Positions 17,869-25,641 of a DNA stretch of 64,000 nt are shown one piece after another; position 1 is the stretch's first letter; each line of letters opens with the position of its first letter. Made by a program: the position numbers and the translations under genes. Source of the stretch: Erysipelothrix aquatica (lineage in GTDB: Bacteria > Bacillota_I > Bacilli_A > Erysipelotrichales > Erysipelotrichaceae). Where the stretch lies: NCBI RefSeq assembly GCF_009828775.2, contig NZ_WTSY02000009.1:1-64000 (forward strand). Reading direction: 5' to 3'. The notes beneath the pieces were generated by a model. It was given only the letters and a program-made list of their open reading frames with translations. It was not told where the DNA came from and did no database searches.

Positions 17869-18576
17869 ATGAAAAAAATTGTTTTAGTCTTAGCGCTGCT
17901 TGCTTTTTTAGGGGTAGTCTACTATGCGTTTAGTTCGTTACATGAAAATGTTACGAAAGAAGCGAACCCAATTGTATCTGTTGATGCAAGCATGGGCAAT
18001 CAATACATCAGTTTTGAAGAAATGAAAAATGCCCCCATCGTTGATAACTGTAAGACTTCAAAGTTGAAAAAAAATACAACGGTAAATATATCTGCGTCAG
18101 GAGAATTTGCGTATTACGCAAAAACAGATGACCAAGGCCGCGTAAAATATATCTACGCACCAGAACTCTTCTTCGCAAACTATGACGAGCGATACAATGG
18201 CAACAAACGCCTTTGTGATCGTCAACAAAAAACACCGGGTGATACAAGTAGTGATGATGCCGGTCATATGATAGCGAATCAATTAGGAGGTAATGGATCA
18301 TTGTATAACCTTGTCGCACAAAATGAGGTTCTTAATCGAAGCGGGGGCTGGCGTAAAATGGAACGTAAAATTGTAGAGGATATGCAAAACAATAACCCGG
18401 TTACGAATTATAGTGTTGTGATAAATTATAATAATGATGAACTGCGTCCAGATCGCTTTACGGTGTCGTATGATGTGGATTATCAAAATCCGAAGACTGG
18501 GAAGAAAACGTATGAACATAGTTTTAAAAACAATGGGACGAACCAGAATTTACAGCAAGCAAAACCAAAAGTCTAA
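17869..18576 (+). CDS. membrane-anchored or secreted DNA/RNA non-specific endonuclease
   Basis: This 235-residue protein has an N-terminal hydrophobic signal or anchor (about residues 4-22). The body matches the non-specific endonuclease fold of the Endonuclease_NS_2 type: DDAGHMIANQLGG holds the catalytic His in place of the classical DRGH, and LYNLVAQNEVLNRSGGW holds the metal-ligand Asn and the NxxxW region. It probably degrades nucleic acid outside the cell for nutrition or defence. There is no immunity-like gene beside it, so a toxin role is not supported. Confidence 0.87.
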   Translation: MKKIVLVLALLAFLGVVYYAFSSLHENVTKEANPIVSVDASMGNQYISFEEMKNAPIVDNCKTSKLKKNTTVNISASGEFAYYAKTDDQGRVKYIYAPELFFANYDERYNGNKRLCDRQQKTPGDTSSDDAGHMIANQLGGNGSLYNLVAQNEVLNRSGGWRKMERKIVEDMQNNNPVTNYSVVINYNNDELRPDRFTVSYDVDYQNPKTGKKTYEHSFKNNGTNQNLQQAKPKV

Positions 18577-18599
18577 TCTGACCCACTGAGTTAATGATA

Positions 18600-18630
18600 A
18601 AACCCATATCTGTGAAAGATGTGGGTTTTT
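18600..18630 (+). terminator. terminator after the nuclease
   Basis: An 11-bp stem (18601-18611 with 18617-18627, one wobble) with a 5-nt loop is followed by Ts. Confidence 0.85.
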
Positions 18631-18756
18631 GCACATTTAGATTGCAACAATTATGAAATTGATTTATATATGAACGTAAATTTAATATCGTGGATGTTGT
18701 AAGGGACATGTATTTACAGAAAGGGTGCTATGATTAAAGAAAAGCGAGGGAATGCC

Positions 18757-20196
18757 ATGAAGATACGTATCGATGAAACATTTTATAACATTGTACAAAA
18801 AGACCCAGAATTGCGAAATATCTTGGTTGAATTTGGGTTCAAACCGATGAAACACGATTTGCAATTTTCTACGGTGGGAAAAGTTGTGACAATTCGTAAA
18901 GGACTCAAACATCTTGATAAAGACGTGGAAGCACTCAATAAGTGGTTAGAAGAACAAGGGAGTGTGCACCGCTTTATCGATGAGACAATAGCAGCGAACG
19001 ATGAACATGAAACCGAAAGTCGAACCCTAGGATCTCTAATCAAGCGGCTTCACGAAGGGGAAAATCCAGAGCATGTCAAAGAAGATTTTCAAAAGCACTT
19101 TGGCAGCGTACATGCTTCGGAAATTGTCGCTATGGAACAAGAACTTGTGAAAGAAGGGATGCCAATTGGAGAGATTCAACGCCTTTGTGATATCCATGCA
19201 GATGTGTTCAATGGCTCGATTGAAGCCATTCATGCAAGCATGAACGATATCGACATTCCAGGTCATCCAGTCCATGTTTTAAAAGCAGAAAATAAAGCTA
19301 TAACGGATCTACTAGAAACACTTAACCAAACTTTACAAGCGTATGTAAACGGAGCAGATGATTCGATTAAGTTTGGGATTTTAATGCAGGTTAATGAGCT
19401 TTTCGATATTGAAAAACATTATAAACGGAAAGAAGAATGCTTTTTTCCACTCTTAGAAAAACACGGTTTTACGGCACCGCCACAAGTTATGTGGGGCGTC
19501 GACGATGAAATCCGTGCTGACCTGTCGGGTTTTCATCAATCGGTGTCAGAGTTACCAGCGATAGAGGTCTACGAAATCTTTAAAGCACTAAGAAAACGTA
19601 TCGAAGATATGATTTTCAAAGAAGAAATGATTCTTTTGCCCATGATTATTGATGTTGTTACGGAAGACGATTGGCTTAAAGTAGCCCATGATTCAAAAGA
19701 AATCGGGTACTGCTTAGTTAGCCCGTCTCAAGAATGGGTTCCTGTTCGTAAATCGTTCTATGACCGTGTTAAGGATGATCTTTCGACACGGGATAATTCA
19801 CTTCATTTTAAAGTGGGAACGTTACGCTTTGAAGAACTGGAAGCTGTCTTGAATCTCTTGCCGATAGATATTACATTCGTCGATAAAAATGATACCTTTA
19901 AGTATTTTAATCAAACCAAAGATCGCCTCTTTTTCCGTTCTCAAGCCCAGATTGGACGACAAGTTCAGCACTGCCATCCCCCAAAATCACTGGATATTGT
20001 GGAAGGTATTTTACGGGACTTTAAATCTGGCGCGAAAGATGAAGAAAGTTTTTGGATAGAAATCAAAGGGAAACTAATCTACATTACGTACTATGCAGTT
20101 CGGGATCAATTTGGAGCCTACATGGGAACCTTAGAAGTCTCTCAAGACATTAAGCCCTATCAGGCAATCAGTGGTCAAAAACGCTTGCGTGACTAA
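18757..20196 (+). CDS. DUF1858/DUF438/hemerythrin/PAS protein
   Basis: This is a cytosolic multidomain sensor of 479 residues. The start at 18757 follows GAGGGA; an ATG at 18730 is possible but has its AAAGGG too close. The order is a DUF1858-like segment (IDETFYNIVQKDPELRNIL), DUF438 (~90-160), a hemerythrin-like helical bundle with spaced His/Glu residues (HPVHVLKAENKAI, KHYKRKEECFFPLLEKHGF, KEEMILLPMI), and a C-terminal PAS domain (LPIDITFVDKNDTFKYFN). Hemerythrin folds bind di-iron and sense oxygen, NO or peroxide. Its position just before the Fnr-linked metal module supports a redox role. Confidence 0.9.
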   Translation: MKIRIDETFYNIVQKDPELRNILVEFGFKPMKHDLQFSTVGKVVTIRKGLKHLDKDVEALNKWLEEQGSVHRFIDETIAANDEHETESRTLGSLIKRLHEGENPEHVKEDFQKHFGSVHASEIVAMEQELVKEGMPIGEIQRLCDIHADVFNGSIEAIHASMNDIDIPGHPVHVLKAENKAITDLLETLNQTLQAYVNGADDSIKFGILMQVNELFDIEKHYKRKEECFFPLLEKHGFTAPPQVMWGVDDEIRADLSGFHQSVSELPAIEVYEIFKALRKRIEDMIFKEEMILLPMIIDVVTEDDWLKVAHDSKEIGYCLVSPSQEWVPVRKSFYDRVKDDLSTRDNSLHFKVGTLRFEELEAVLNLLPIDITFVDKNDTFKYFNQTKDRLFFRSQAQIGRQVQHCHPPKSLDIVEGILRDFKSGAKDEESFWIEIKGKLIYITYYAVRDQFGAYMGTLEVSQDIKPYQAISGQKRLRD

Positions 20197-20206
20197 GGAG
20201 GCAGTG

Positions 20207-20791
20207 ATGGATAAATTTGAAATGTTACGAACACAAATCAAGCATGACTCTGAGAATAAAGTATTTACTGAAAAAGGATGGGAACCTATTTATATGGTCG
20301 ATGCGCGTGCTCGCATCCTTATTATTGGACAAGCACCAGGTGCCAAGACACAGGAAATGAAAGGTGTATTTCATGATCAAAGTGGTGTTCGCTTGCGCTC
20401 ATGGATGGGGGTCGATGACTCCATATTTTATGAAAGTGGCCTGATTGCTGTACTTCCCATGGATTTTTACTTTCCAGGACATGGAAAACAAGGCGATTTA
20501 CCCCCTCGGCCAGAGTTCTACCAAAAATGGCATCCGCAATTTCTTGAAGCAATGCCTCATATTGAACTGATTATCCTCGTGGGAATGTATGCACAAAATG
20601 CGTATCTCAAACCGAGCGCATATAAAACGATTACTGAAAATGTACTCCATTATAAAGCATTTCTACCACACTATTTTCCCTTGATACATCCGTCACCACG
20701 AAATCAGGTATGGATGTCACGGCACCCAGAATTTGCAGAAGAAATTCTTCCGGATTTTAGAAAGTGTATTCAAAAAGTATTGAACACTTGA
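20207..20791 (+). CDS. uracil-DNA glycosylase family protein
   Basis: The start at 20207 follows AAGGAGG and gives 194 residues. The N-terminal GQAPGAKTQEMKGVFHD resembles motif 1 of the UDG superfamily (GxxPG), and HPSPRNQVW near the C-terminus corresponds to the HPSP motif of the leucine loop. It lacks the cysteine cluster of family 4 and 5 enzymes, so it belongs to the short single-domain UDG-like group. It is predicted to remove uracil or related damaged bases from DNA. It follows the hemerythrin gene by 10 bases and is likely co-transcribed. Confidence 0.82.
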   Translation: MDKFEMLRTQIKHDSENKVFTEKGWEPIYMVDARARILIIGQAPGAKTQEMKGVFHDQSGVRLRSWMGVDDSIFYESGLIAVLPMDFYFPGHGKQGDLPPRPEFYQKWHPQFLEAMPHIELIILVGMYAQNAYLKPSAYKTITENVLHYKAFLPHYFPLIHPSPRNQVWMSRHPEFAEEILPDFRKCIQKVLNT

Positions 20792-20801
20792 TCTAGGTCA
20801 A
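20788..20801 (+). promoter_or_regulatory. Fnr/Flp-like operator before the metal module
   Basis: TTGATctagGTCAA differs by one base from the TTGAT-N4-ATCAA Fnr consensus. With a -10 box TATACT at 20823-20828, its centre falls about 41 bases upstream of the expected start, the class II activator position. The Crp/Fnr regulator encoded two genes downstream is the obvious candidate to bind it. Confidence 0.6.
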
Positions 20802-20851
20802 GGTGTCAAACTTAGAAATCTCTATACTATAAGTATGGAGGTTGAAAGACT

Positions 20852-21055
20852 ATGGAAAAGAAAATTAGATTAGAAACGCTCACATGTCCATCATGTGTTG
20901 CGAAAATTGAAAAGGGCGTCAGCCAAATGGAAGGTGTTGAAGCTGTTGATGTGGGATTTAACACATCGACCGTACGAGTCAGCTTTGATGAGAAGAAAGT
21001 GGATGCGAATGTCATCGAGCAACGCATTAAGGACCTAGGGTTTGCACTTCGATAA
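20852..21055 (+). CDS. stand-alone heavy-metal-associated (HMA) domain protein
   Basis: This 67-residue ferredoxin-like HMA protein has the metal-binding pair in TCPSCVAKIEKG. Such proteins act as metallochaperones or as a detached N-terminal domain of a P1B ATPase. The ATPase gene starts 14 bases before this gene ends, so the two are coupled. The loop is CPSC and not the CxxC context of classical CopZ, so the metal cannot be assigned. Confidence 0.9.
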   Translation: MEKKIRLETLTCPSCVAKIEKGVSQMEGVEAVDVGFNTSTVRVSFDEKKVDANVIEQRIKDLGFALR

Positions 21056-22772
21056 GAAGTGGCTTCCATTTGGACTTGCTCTTGTCTTACGAATGAGCGT
21101 TCCCAACACAATGATTGCACAACTCATCTTTGGACTGGTAGGAATCTTTTATGCTTCCTACTTTTCAATACAAAGTTTTCGAAATCTACGATTCCGTATT
21201 GTAGGAATTGACTTGCTTGTTACGCTAGCTGCGCTTGGATCTTTACTGATTGGTGAACCTTGGGAAGCTGCCTCAGTAACATTCCTGTATGTATTTGGAA
21301 AACATCTCGAATCGCGAGCACTTTACAAGACACAAACGGAGCTCAAATCACTCATTGACTCGATGCCAACAACGGTTGTGGGTGCTGATGGGATGTCCTA
21401 TACGATGGATGAAGTATTCCCTGGTATGAATATCAAAGTTGTTGCTGGAAATGTTATTCCGGTGGATGGTAGTGTTTATGAAGGAATTGGAAGTGTTGAT
21501 GAAGCATCGATTACTGGTGAATCAAACCTCCAACAGAAGACGGTTGCTAGTCAGGTCTTTATGGGGTCGATACTAAAAGAAGGTTACTTACTGATACGCG
21601 TTGAGCGTACGAGCGATGATACTGTCTACGGTCAAATTTTAGATTTGGTTGAGAATGCCCAAAATAAGAAATCAAGAGTTCAAAATTTTATTGACCGTTT
21701 TTCACAATACTATACACCTGCGGTGATAGGGATTGCGATTGTAGCGTATCTTCTAACTCAAGATACCCGGATGGCGCTATCATTGCTTGTTGTATCATGC
21801 CCAGGCGCTCTCGTTATTGCGATTCCGATTGCATCTTCAGTAGCATTAAGTCATGCTCTTAAACATCATGTCTTAATTAAAGGTGTTGATATCTTTGAAA
21901 AACTAAACAAAATTGAAACAATCGCATTCGATAAGACAGGTACATTGACATTAAACACACTGAGTGTTGTTCGTGTTGAAGCCCATGCACAATCCCAAGA
22001 AACAGTACTGCAAATCGCTGCGTCGTTAGAACACTATTCCGAACATGTTATTGCATCCGCAATATTGGATAAAAATACATTGCCGCTTAAAGAAGTATCA
22101 GACTTTGAAGTAATCGGTGGTATGGGTGTTACAGGAACTATTGATGGCGTATCTTATCGCGTAGGTCAAGAAAACCTCTTCTCCTATGATGTCCCTCAAG
22201 TTTCGTCTAGTGCAGTATATGTCGGGACAGAAGTGGAACTCTATGGTATTGTTATTTTAGAAGATACATTACGTCCAGAAGCACCTGATGCACTTGCTCA
22301 ACTTCAAGACTATACACTAATGATGTTAACGGGTGACAACGCTCATAGTGCTCAAAGAATTGCGGATATGGTAAATATCAGCCATGTTAAGAGTCGGTTA
22401 CTACCGCAAGAAAAGCTCAATATCATCAACCAACACGAAAATATCATGATGGTTGGTGATGGTATGAATGACTCACCATCGTTAATTGCAGCAGACTTAG
22501 GAGTCTCAATGGGTGGTTCGGAAAATCGTGTGGCGATGGAATGTGCGGATATGATTTTGGCACATCGTGATTTAAATCAACTGCCAAAAATGTTCCGATT
22601 AGCACGTCGTGTTCGCAATGTTATGTATCAGAATATTGTGATTGCATTGGTCACAGTTGGTGTGCTATTTATTGGAGTGCTTAATGCACATGTATCCATG
22701 TCATTAGGTATGATAATTCATGAATTATCAGTTTTAATTGTCATTGTAAATGCAATGAGATTGCGAGGATAA
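21042..22772 (+). CDS. P1B-type heavy-metal-translocating ATPase lacking its own HMA domain
   Basis: This 576-residue pump has a TTG start at 21042 inside the HMA gene, with AAGGA 8 bases upstream. Visible motifs are TGES in the actuator, SCPGAL in the transport helix, the phosphorylation motif DKTGTLT, MLTGDN and GDGMNDSPS. Two features are unusual: the intramembrane motif is CPG instead of CPC, CPH or SPC, and the P1B HP locus reads SEHV. It probably exports a transition metal under control of the Crp/Fnr protein encoded next. The substrate is uncertain. Confidence 0.9.
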   Translation: MHFDKKWLPFGLALVLRMSVPNTMIAQLIFGLVGIFYASYFSIQSFRNLRFRIVGIDLLVTLAALGSLLIGEPWEAASVTFLYVFGKHLESRALYKTQTELKSLIDSMPTTVVGADGMSYTMDEVFPGMNIKVVAGNVIPVDGSVYEGIGSVDEASITGESNLQQKTVASQVFMGSILKEGYLLIRVERTSDDTVYGQILDLVENAQNKKSRVQNFIDRFSQYYTPAVIGIAIVAYLLTQDTRMALSLLVVSCPGALVIAIPIASSVALSHALKHHVLIKGVDIFEKLNKIETIAFDKTGTLTLNTLSVVRVEAHAQSQETVLQIAASLEHYSEHVIASAILDKNTLPLKEVSDFEVIGGMGVTGTIDGVSYRVGQENLFSYDVPQVSSSAVYVGTEVELYGIVILEDTLRPEAPDALAQLQDYTLMMLTGDNAHSAQRIADMVNISHVKSRLLPQEKLNIINQHENIMMVGDGMNDSPSLIAADLGVSMGGSENRVAMECADMILAHRDLNQLPKMFRLARRVRNVMYQNIVIALVTVGVLFIGVLNAHVSMSLGMIIHELSVLIVIVNAMRLRG

Positions 22773-22773
22773 A

Positions 22774-23409
22774 ATGGATCAATACAACCGTTGTTTACTA
22801 CAGGTACCGGTGTTTCAAGCGTTAACTGAGGACCGCTTAATTGCGATCTCTGATTTGATAGAACCACGCCATTATCATGCAGATGAAACCATCTACGATG
22901 AAGCAGATGTGATCGAAACATTAGGGGTTATTCATCGCGGGTCAGTCAAGTTACGAAAAATTAATGAAGATGGCAAAGAGCGAATTTTGAGCATCCTTTA
23001 TCCAGGTGATTATTTTGGCGAAGCATCATTACTCATTTCGAAAGAAAGTCAATATGATATTGTTGCGCTTGAAAAGAGTGCCATTTGTACAATTGAGTTG
23101 GATGCATTTCGGGCGATTATGAAGCGTGACGAAACCATGATGCTATCCATGATGGATTCTTTAATTCAAAGAATTGCGAGTCGTGACGATCTCGTGATTG
23201 CTGAGAGTTTAGTACCCGCAAAAGAACGTGTGCTTAAGGCATTAGCACACTATACAACGCCTGACGGACTTGTGCAGTTACCACTCACAAAAAAAGATTT
23301 AGCGAGTTCGCTGGGGATAACACCCGAAACAATGAGCCGTGCGATCAATACTTTAGTTCTTGAAGGTACCCTAACAAAGAAGGATCATGAACTCTACTTT
23401 AAGACTTAG
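22774..23409 (+). CDS. Crp/Fnr family transcriptional regulator
   Basis: This 211-residue regulator has an N-terminal cyclic-nucleotide-like beta-barrel (GSVKLRKINEDGKERILSIL, GDYFGEASLL), a dimerisation helix, and a C-terminal winged helix with LTKKDLASSLGITPETMSRA. The N-terminal cysteine cluster of Fnr is absent, with only Cys7 near the start, so any redox sensing would be Flp-like. It follows the ATPase with one base between, as the third gene of the operon, and likely acts on the Fnr-type box at 20788. Confidence 0.92.
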   Translation: MDQYNRCLLQVPVFQALTEDRLIAISDLIEPRHYHADETIYDEADVIETLGVIHRGSVKLRKINEDGKERILSILYPGDYFGEASLLISKESQYDIVALEKSAICTIELDAFRAIMKRDETMMLSMMDSLIQRIASRDDLVIAESLVPAKERVLKALAHYTTPDGLVQLPLTKKDLASSLGITPETMSRAINTLVLEGTLTKKDHELYFKT

Positions 23410-23453
23410 ATTGTGACCACAAATGACCTCTCGTATTTAGATTCTGTAAATAT

Positions 23454-23487
23454 AAAAGCAAACACTGATTAAGGTGTTTGCTTTTTT
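23454..23487. terminator. bidirectional terminator between convergent genes
   Basis: The stem AAAAGCAAACAC/GTGTTTGCTTTT (23454-23465 with 23474-23485) lies between the Crp/Fnr gene and the minus-strand glycosylase. Its right arm encodes the last residues of the glycosylase. Confidence 0.85.
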
Positions 23488-24686
23488 GGTGGTATTTCCT
23501 TGGAAATTTTCCATAGATAAATTGAAATAATACTGCGGTAGGGAGCGTAGGGAGAAAGGAGTTGGTTATACTGCGACTCATCAATCGCGTCCAATTGATA
23601 CCATGTAACAAGACCTCTTCGAAGGGCAACATCCGCATAACTGGTCATGTCCATTCGACCATATCCGTGTAATGCAATCATGCGTGCACTCCAATCACCA
23701 ATACCTGGCAAGGCAACTAAAGACTTGATCAAATCAATATCATCGAGTGAATCTAAGCGTGCCAGGTTAAGTTTTTTTGATTTTATCTGTGTAGCAATAG
23801 CGTGAATTGCTTTGGCTTTATTATTTGTTAATCCAATCTGTTTTAAATTCTCCACACTATCATTTGCAACTGCGTAATAGCTGGAATATGCGTCTTGATA
23901 CCGTGCATAAATACTATCTGCGGCTTTCACCGAAATTAGTTGGCCAATAATAGTTGAGACAATGGCATCAAAAGGGTCATTGATTGTTGGGCGATCTACA
24001 AATCCATACTGATCAAAGATACGATTAAAGCGTTGATCGATTGTACGTAAATGGTCGATGTGATCGGTAGTATATTGAAAGATTGGAATTGCAAAATTTT
24101 CAAGTGGATCAGGGTCGCTAATTTTGCGTTTGCCGTAAGCAACAATCAAAGCATGAAATTCTTGATATAAAGTGACATCTTGTGACAGTTGCGTCATAAC
24201 ATAGTCTTGGTACTGGTTGTAGGTGGAAAACTGGGGAAGATGAACGTGTTTGAACAGGCGCTTCAGATATGTATCCACTACGAAGAAGGGTTGATTAAAT
24301 GCATAAAGAAGGATAGCATCTGCAGTTTCTGGTCCAATTCCTTTTAATGCGAGCAAATCTTTGCGTAATGCATCAAGACTAATCGCATCAAAATCAAAAT
24401 TAGTATGTTGGAAATACGCAACGAGATTCTTAATGGTGTTTGATTTTGCGCGATAAAAACCTGCTGGTTTTATAATCGTTTGGAGTGTTTCGAGGGACAT
24501 CGCACTAATTGAAGTAAAGGAAAAATCATTATCAAAGTTAGACAGTGCTTTTTCAACGTTAGTCCACGAAGTATTTTGTACGAGGATTGCGCCCAACATC
24601 ATTTCTTCACGGCTTTTGGCTGGCCACCAGTCCTGAGGACCATATGCACTATGTAGTTCATAGTAAATATCCATTAATCTCAGCAT
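23469..24686 (-). CDS. fused MagIII-like and AlkA-like DNA glycosylase
   Basis: This 405-residue protein has two HhH-GPD domains in tandem. Residues 1-~205 resemble an endonuclease III/MagIII domain (EEMMLGAILVQNTSW, KGIGPETADAILLYAF, catalytic Asp in FVVDTY) but lack the C-terminal [4Fe-4S] cysteines, ending YGKRKISDPDP. Residues ~215-400 resemble 3-methyladenine glycosylase II (IVSTIIGQLISVKAAD, LPGIGDWSARMIALHGYG, Asp in SYADVAL). Each domain usually stands as its own protein of ~200 residues. It is predicted to excise alkylated bases. The gene is monocistronic. Confidence 0.9.
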   Translation of the reverse strand: MLRLMDIYYELHSAYGPQDWWPAKSREEMMLGAILVQNTSWTNVEKALSNFDNDFSFTSISAMSLETLQTIIKPAGFYRAKSNTIKNLVAYFQHTNFDFDAISLDALRKDLLALKGIGPETADAILLYAFNQPFFVVDTYLKRLFKHVHLPQFSTYNQYQDYVMTQLSQDVTLYQEFHALIVAYGKRKISDPDPLENFAIPIFQYTTDHIDHLRTIDQRFNRIFDQYGFVDRPTINDPFDAIVSTIIGQLISVKAADSIYARYQDAYSSYYAVANDSVENLKQIGLTNNKAKAIHAIATQIKSKKLNLARLDSLDDIDLIKSLVALPGIGDWSARMIALHGYGRMDMTSYADVALRRGLVTWYQLDAIDESQYNQLLSPYAPYRSIISIYLWKISKEIPPKKQTP

Positions 24687-24713
24687 AATCCTTACCTCAC
24701 TGCCTTAATTATA

Positions 24714-24738
24714 CAAAAAAAAGCCCTCGAAGAGGGCA
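24714..24738 (-). terminator. terminator of scrB-scrK
   Basis: On the minus strand a GCCCTC/GAGGGC stem with a short loop is followed by eight Ts (plus-strand As at 24715-24722). Confidence 0.9.
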
Positions 24739-24747
24739 TGATTAACA

Positions 24748-25641
24748 TTAATAAATGATATCTGGAATTGCTCCTTGTTTTTGGACAACCTGAGCACTAA
24801 CATTACTGGCGTGTGCAATCGCATCTTCTAGATGCGTTTCTAGCCACGTGTCAAACGAAACGCTTGAGAGCGATAGCGATGCTAAAATCATTGCAATATA
24901 ACTATCACCGGCTCCGGTAGTATCGACTTGTTGTACAATCTCTGGCTTGTATGTAATGAGTTCACCATTTGGTTTGAGGATCTTCGACCCTTCAGCACCA
25001 AGGGTACAAATAATCAGCTGCTTATGAGTCTGAAGTCGCATCATTCCGATCGTAACATCATTAGTTTCCGTTAGCCATGCCAATTCGTCCTCATTAACTT
25101 TGATGATATCTACATGTGGAATCAATGCCATGACAGCAGCATAAGCATCGTCTAATGATGACCATAACCGCTCACGAAGGTTAACATCAAAGCTTACAAT
25201 ACCACCAGCTTTTTGACATTGTTGGATTGCGTAATGATGGGCATCCCGTGTTGTGCTCTCAGCTACGAGCCCTAACGAACAAAAGTGCAAAATGTCATCT
25301 GGTTTGAATGCAATGGTATCAATATCTTCAATGTTTAAAGATAGGTCGGCAGTATCATTGCGATAGAATTGAAAACTACGATCGCCATTTTGATGCGAAA
25401 CTAAAGCTAAAGCCGTGTTTTTGTGACTGCGAGGTAAAGGAAGCAAAATGTTGTGTTCTTTGAGCGTTGCGTACAAGAGATCACCCAAAGAATCTGTACT
25501 TATCTTACCAACAAAGACGGCATCGGCACCACGTCGGCGCGCGTGGGCTGCAACGTTTGCAGGCGCTCCGCCAGGATATGGCACATAATGGGAATCTTCT
25601 TGCATAAAATCAATGAGCATTTCGCCTAAACTATAGATCAT
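24748..25641 (-). CDS. scrK: fructokinase (PfkB/ribokinase family)
   Basis: This enzyme phosphorylates the fructose released from sucrose-6-phosphate. The start at 25641 is preferred because GGAGG lies 9 bases upstream; the upstream ATG abuts that site. The protein has 297 residues, with the N-terminal YPGGAPANVAAHARRRGA and the C-terminal anion-hole and base motif DTTGAGDSYIA. It overlaps the end of scrB by 11 bases, so the two form an operon divergent from scrA. Confidence 0.93.
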   Translation of the reverse strand: MIYSLGEMLIDFMQEDSHYVPYPGGAPANVAAHARRRGADAVFVGKISTDSLGDLLYATLKEHNILLPLPRSHKNTALALVSHQNGDRSFQFYRNDTADLSLNIEDIDTIAFKPDDILHFCSLGLVAESTTRDAHHYAIQQCQKAGGIVSFDVNLRERLWSSLDDAYAAVMALIPHVDIIKVNEDELAWLTETNDVTIGMMRLQTHKQLIICTLGAEGSKILKPNGELITYKPEIVQQVDTTGAGDSYIAMILASLSLSSVSFDTWLETHLEDAIAHASNVSAQVVQKQGAIPDIIY

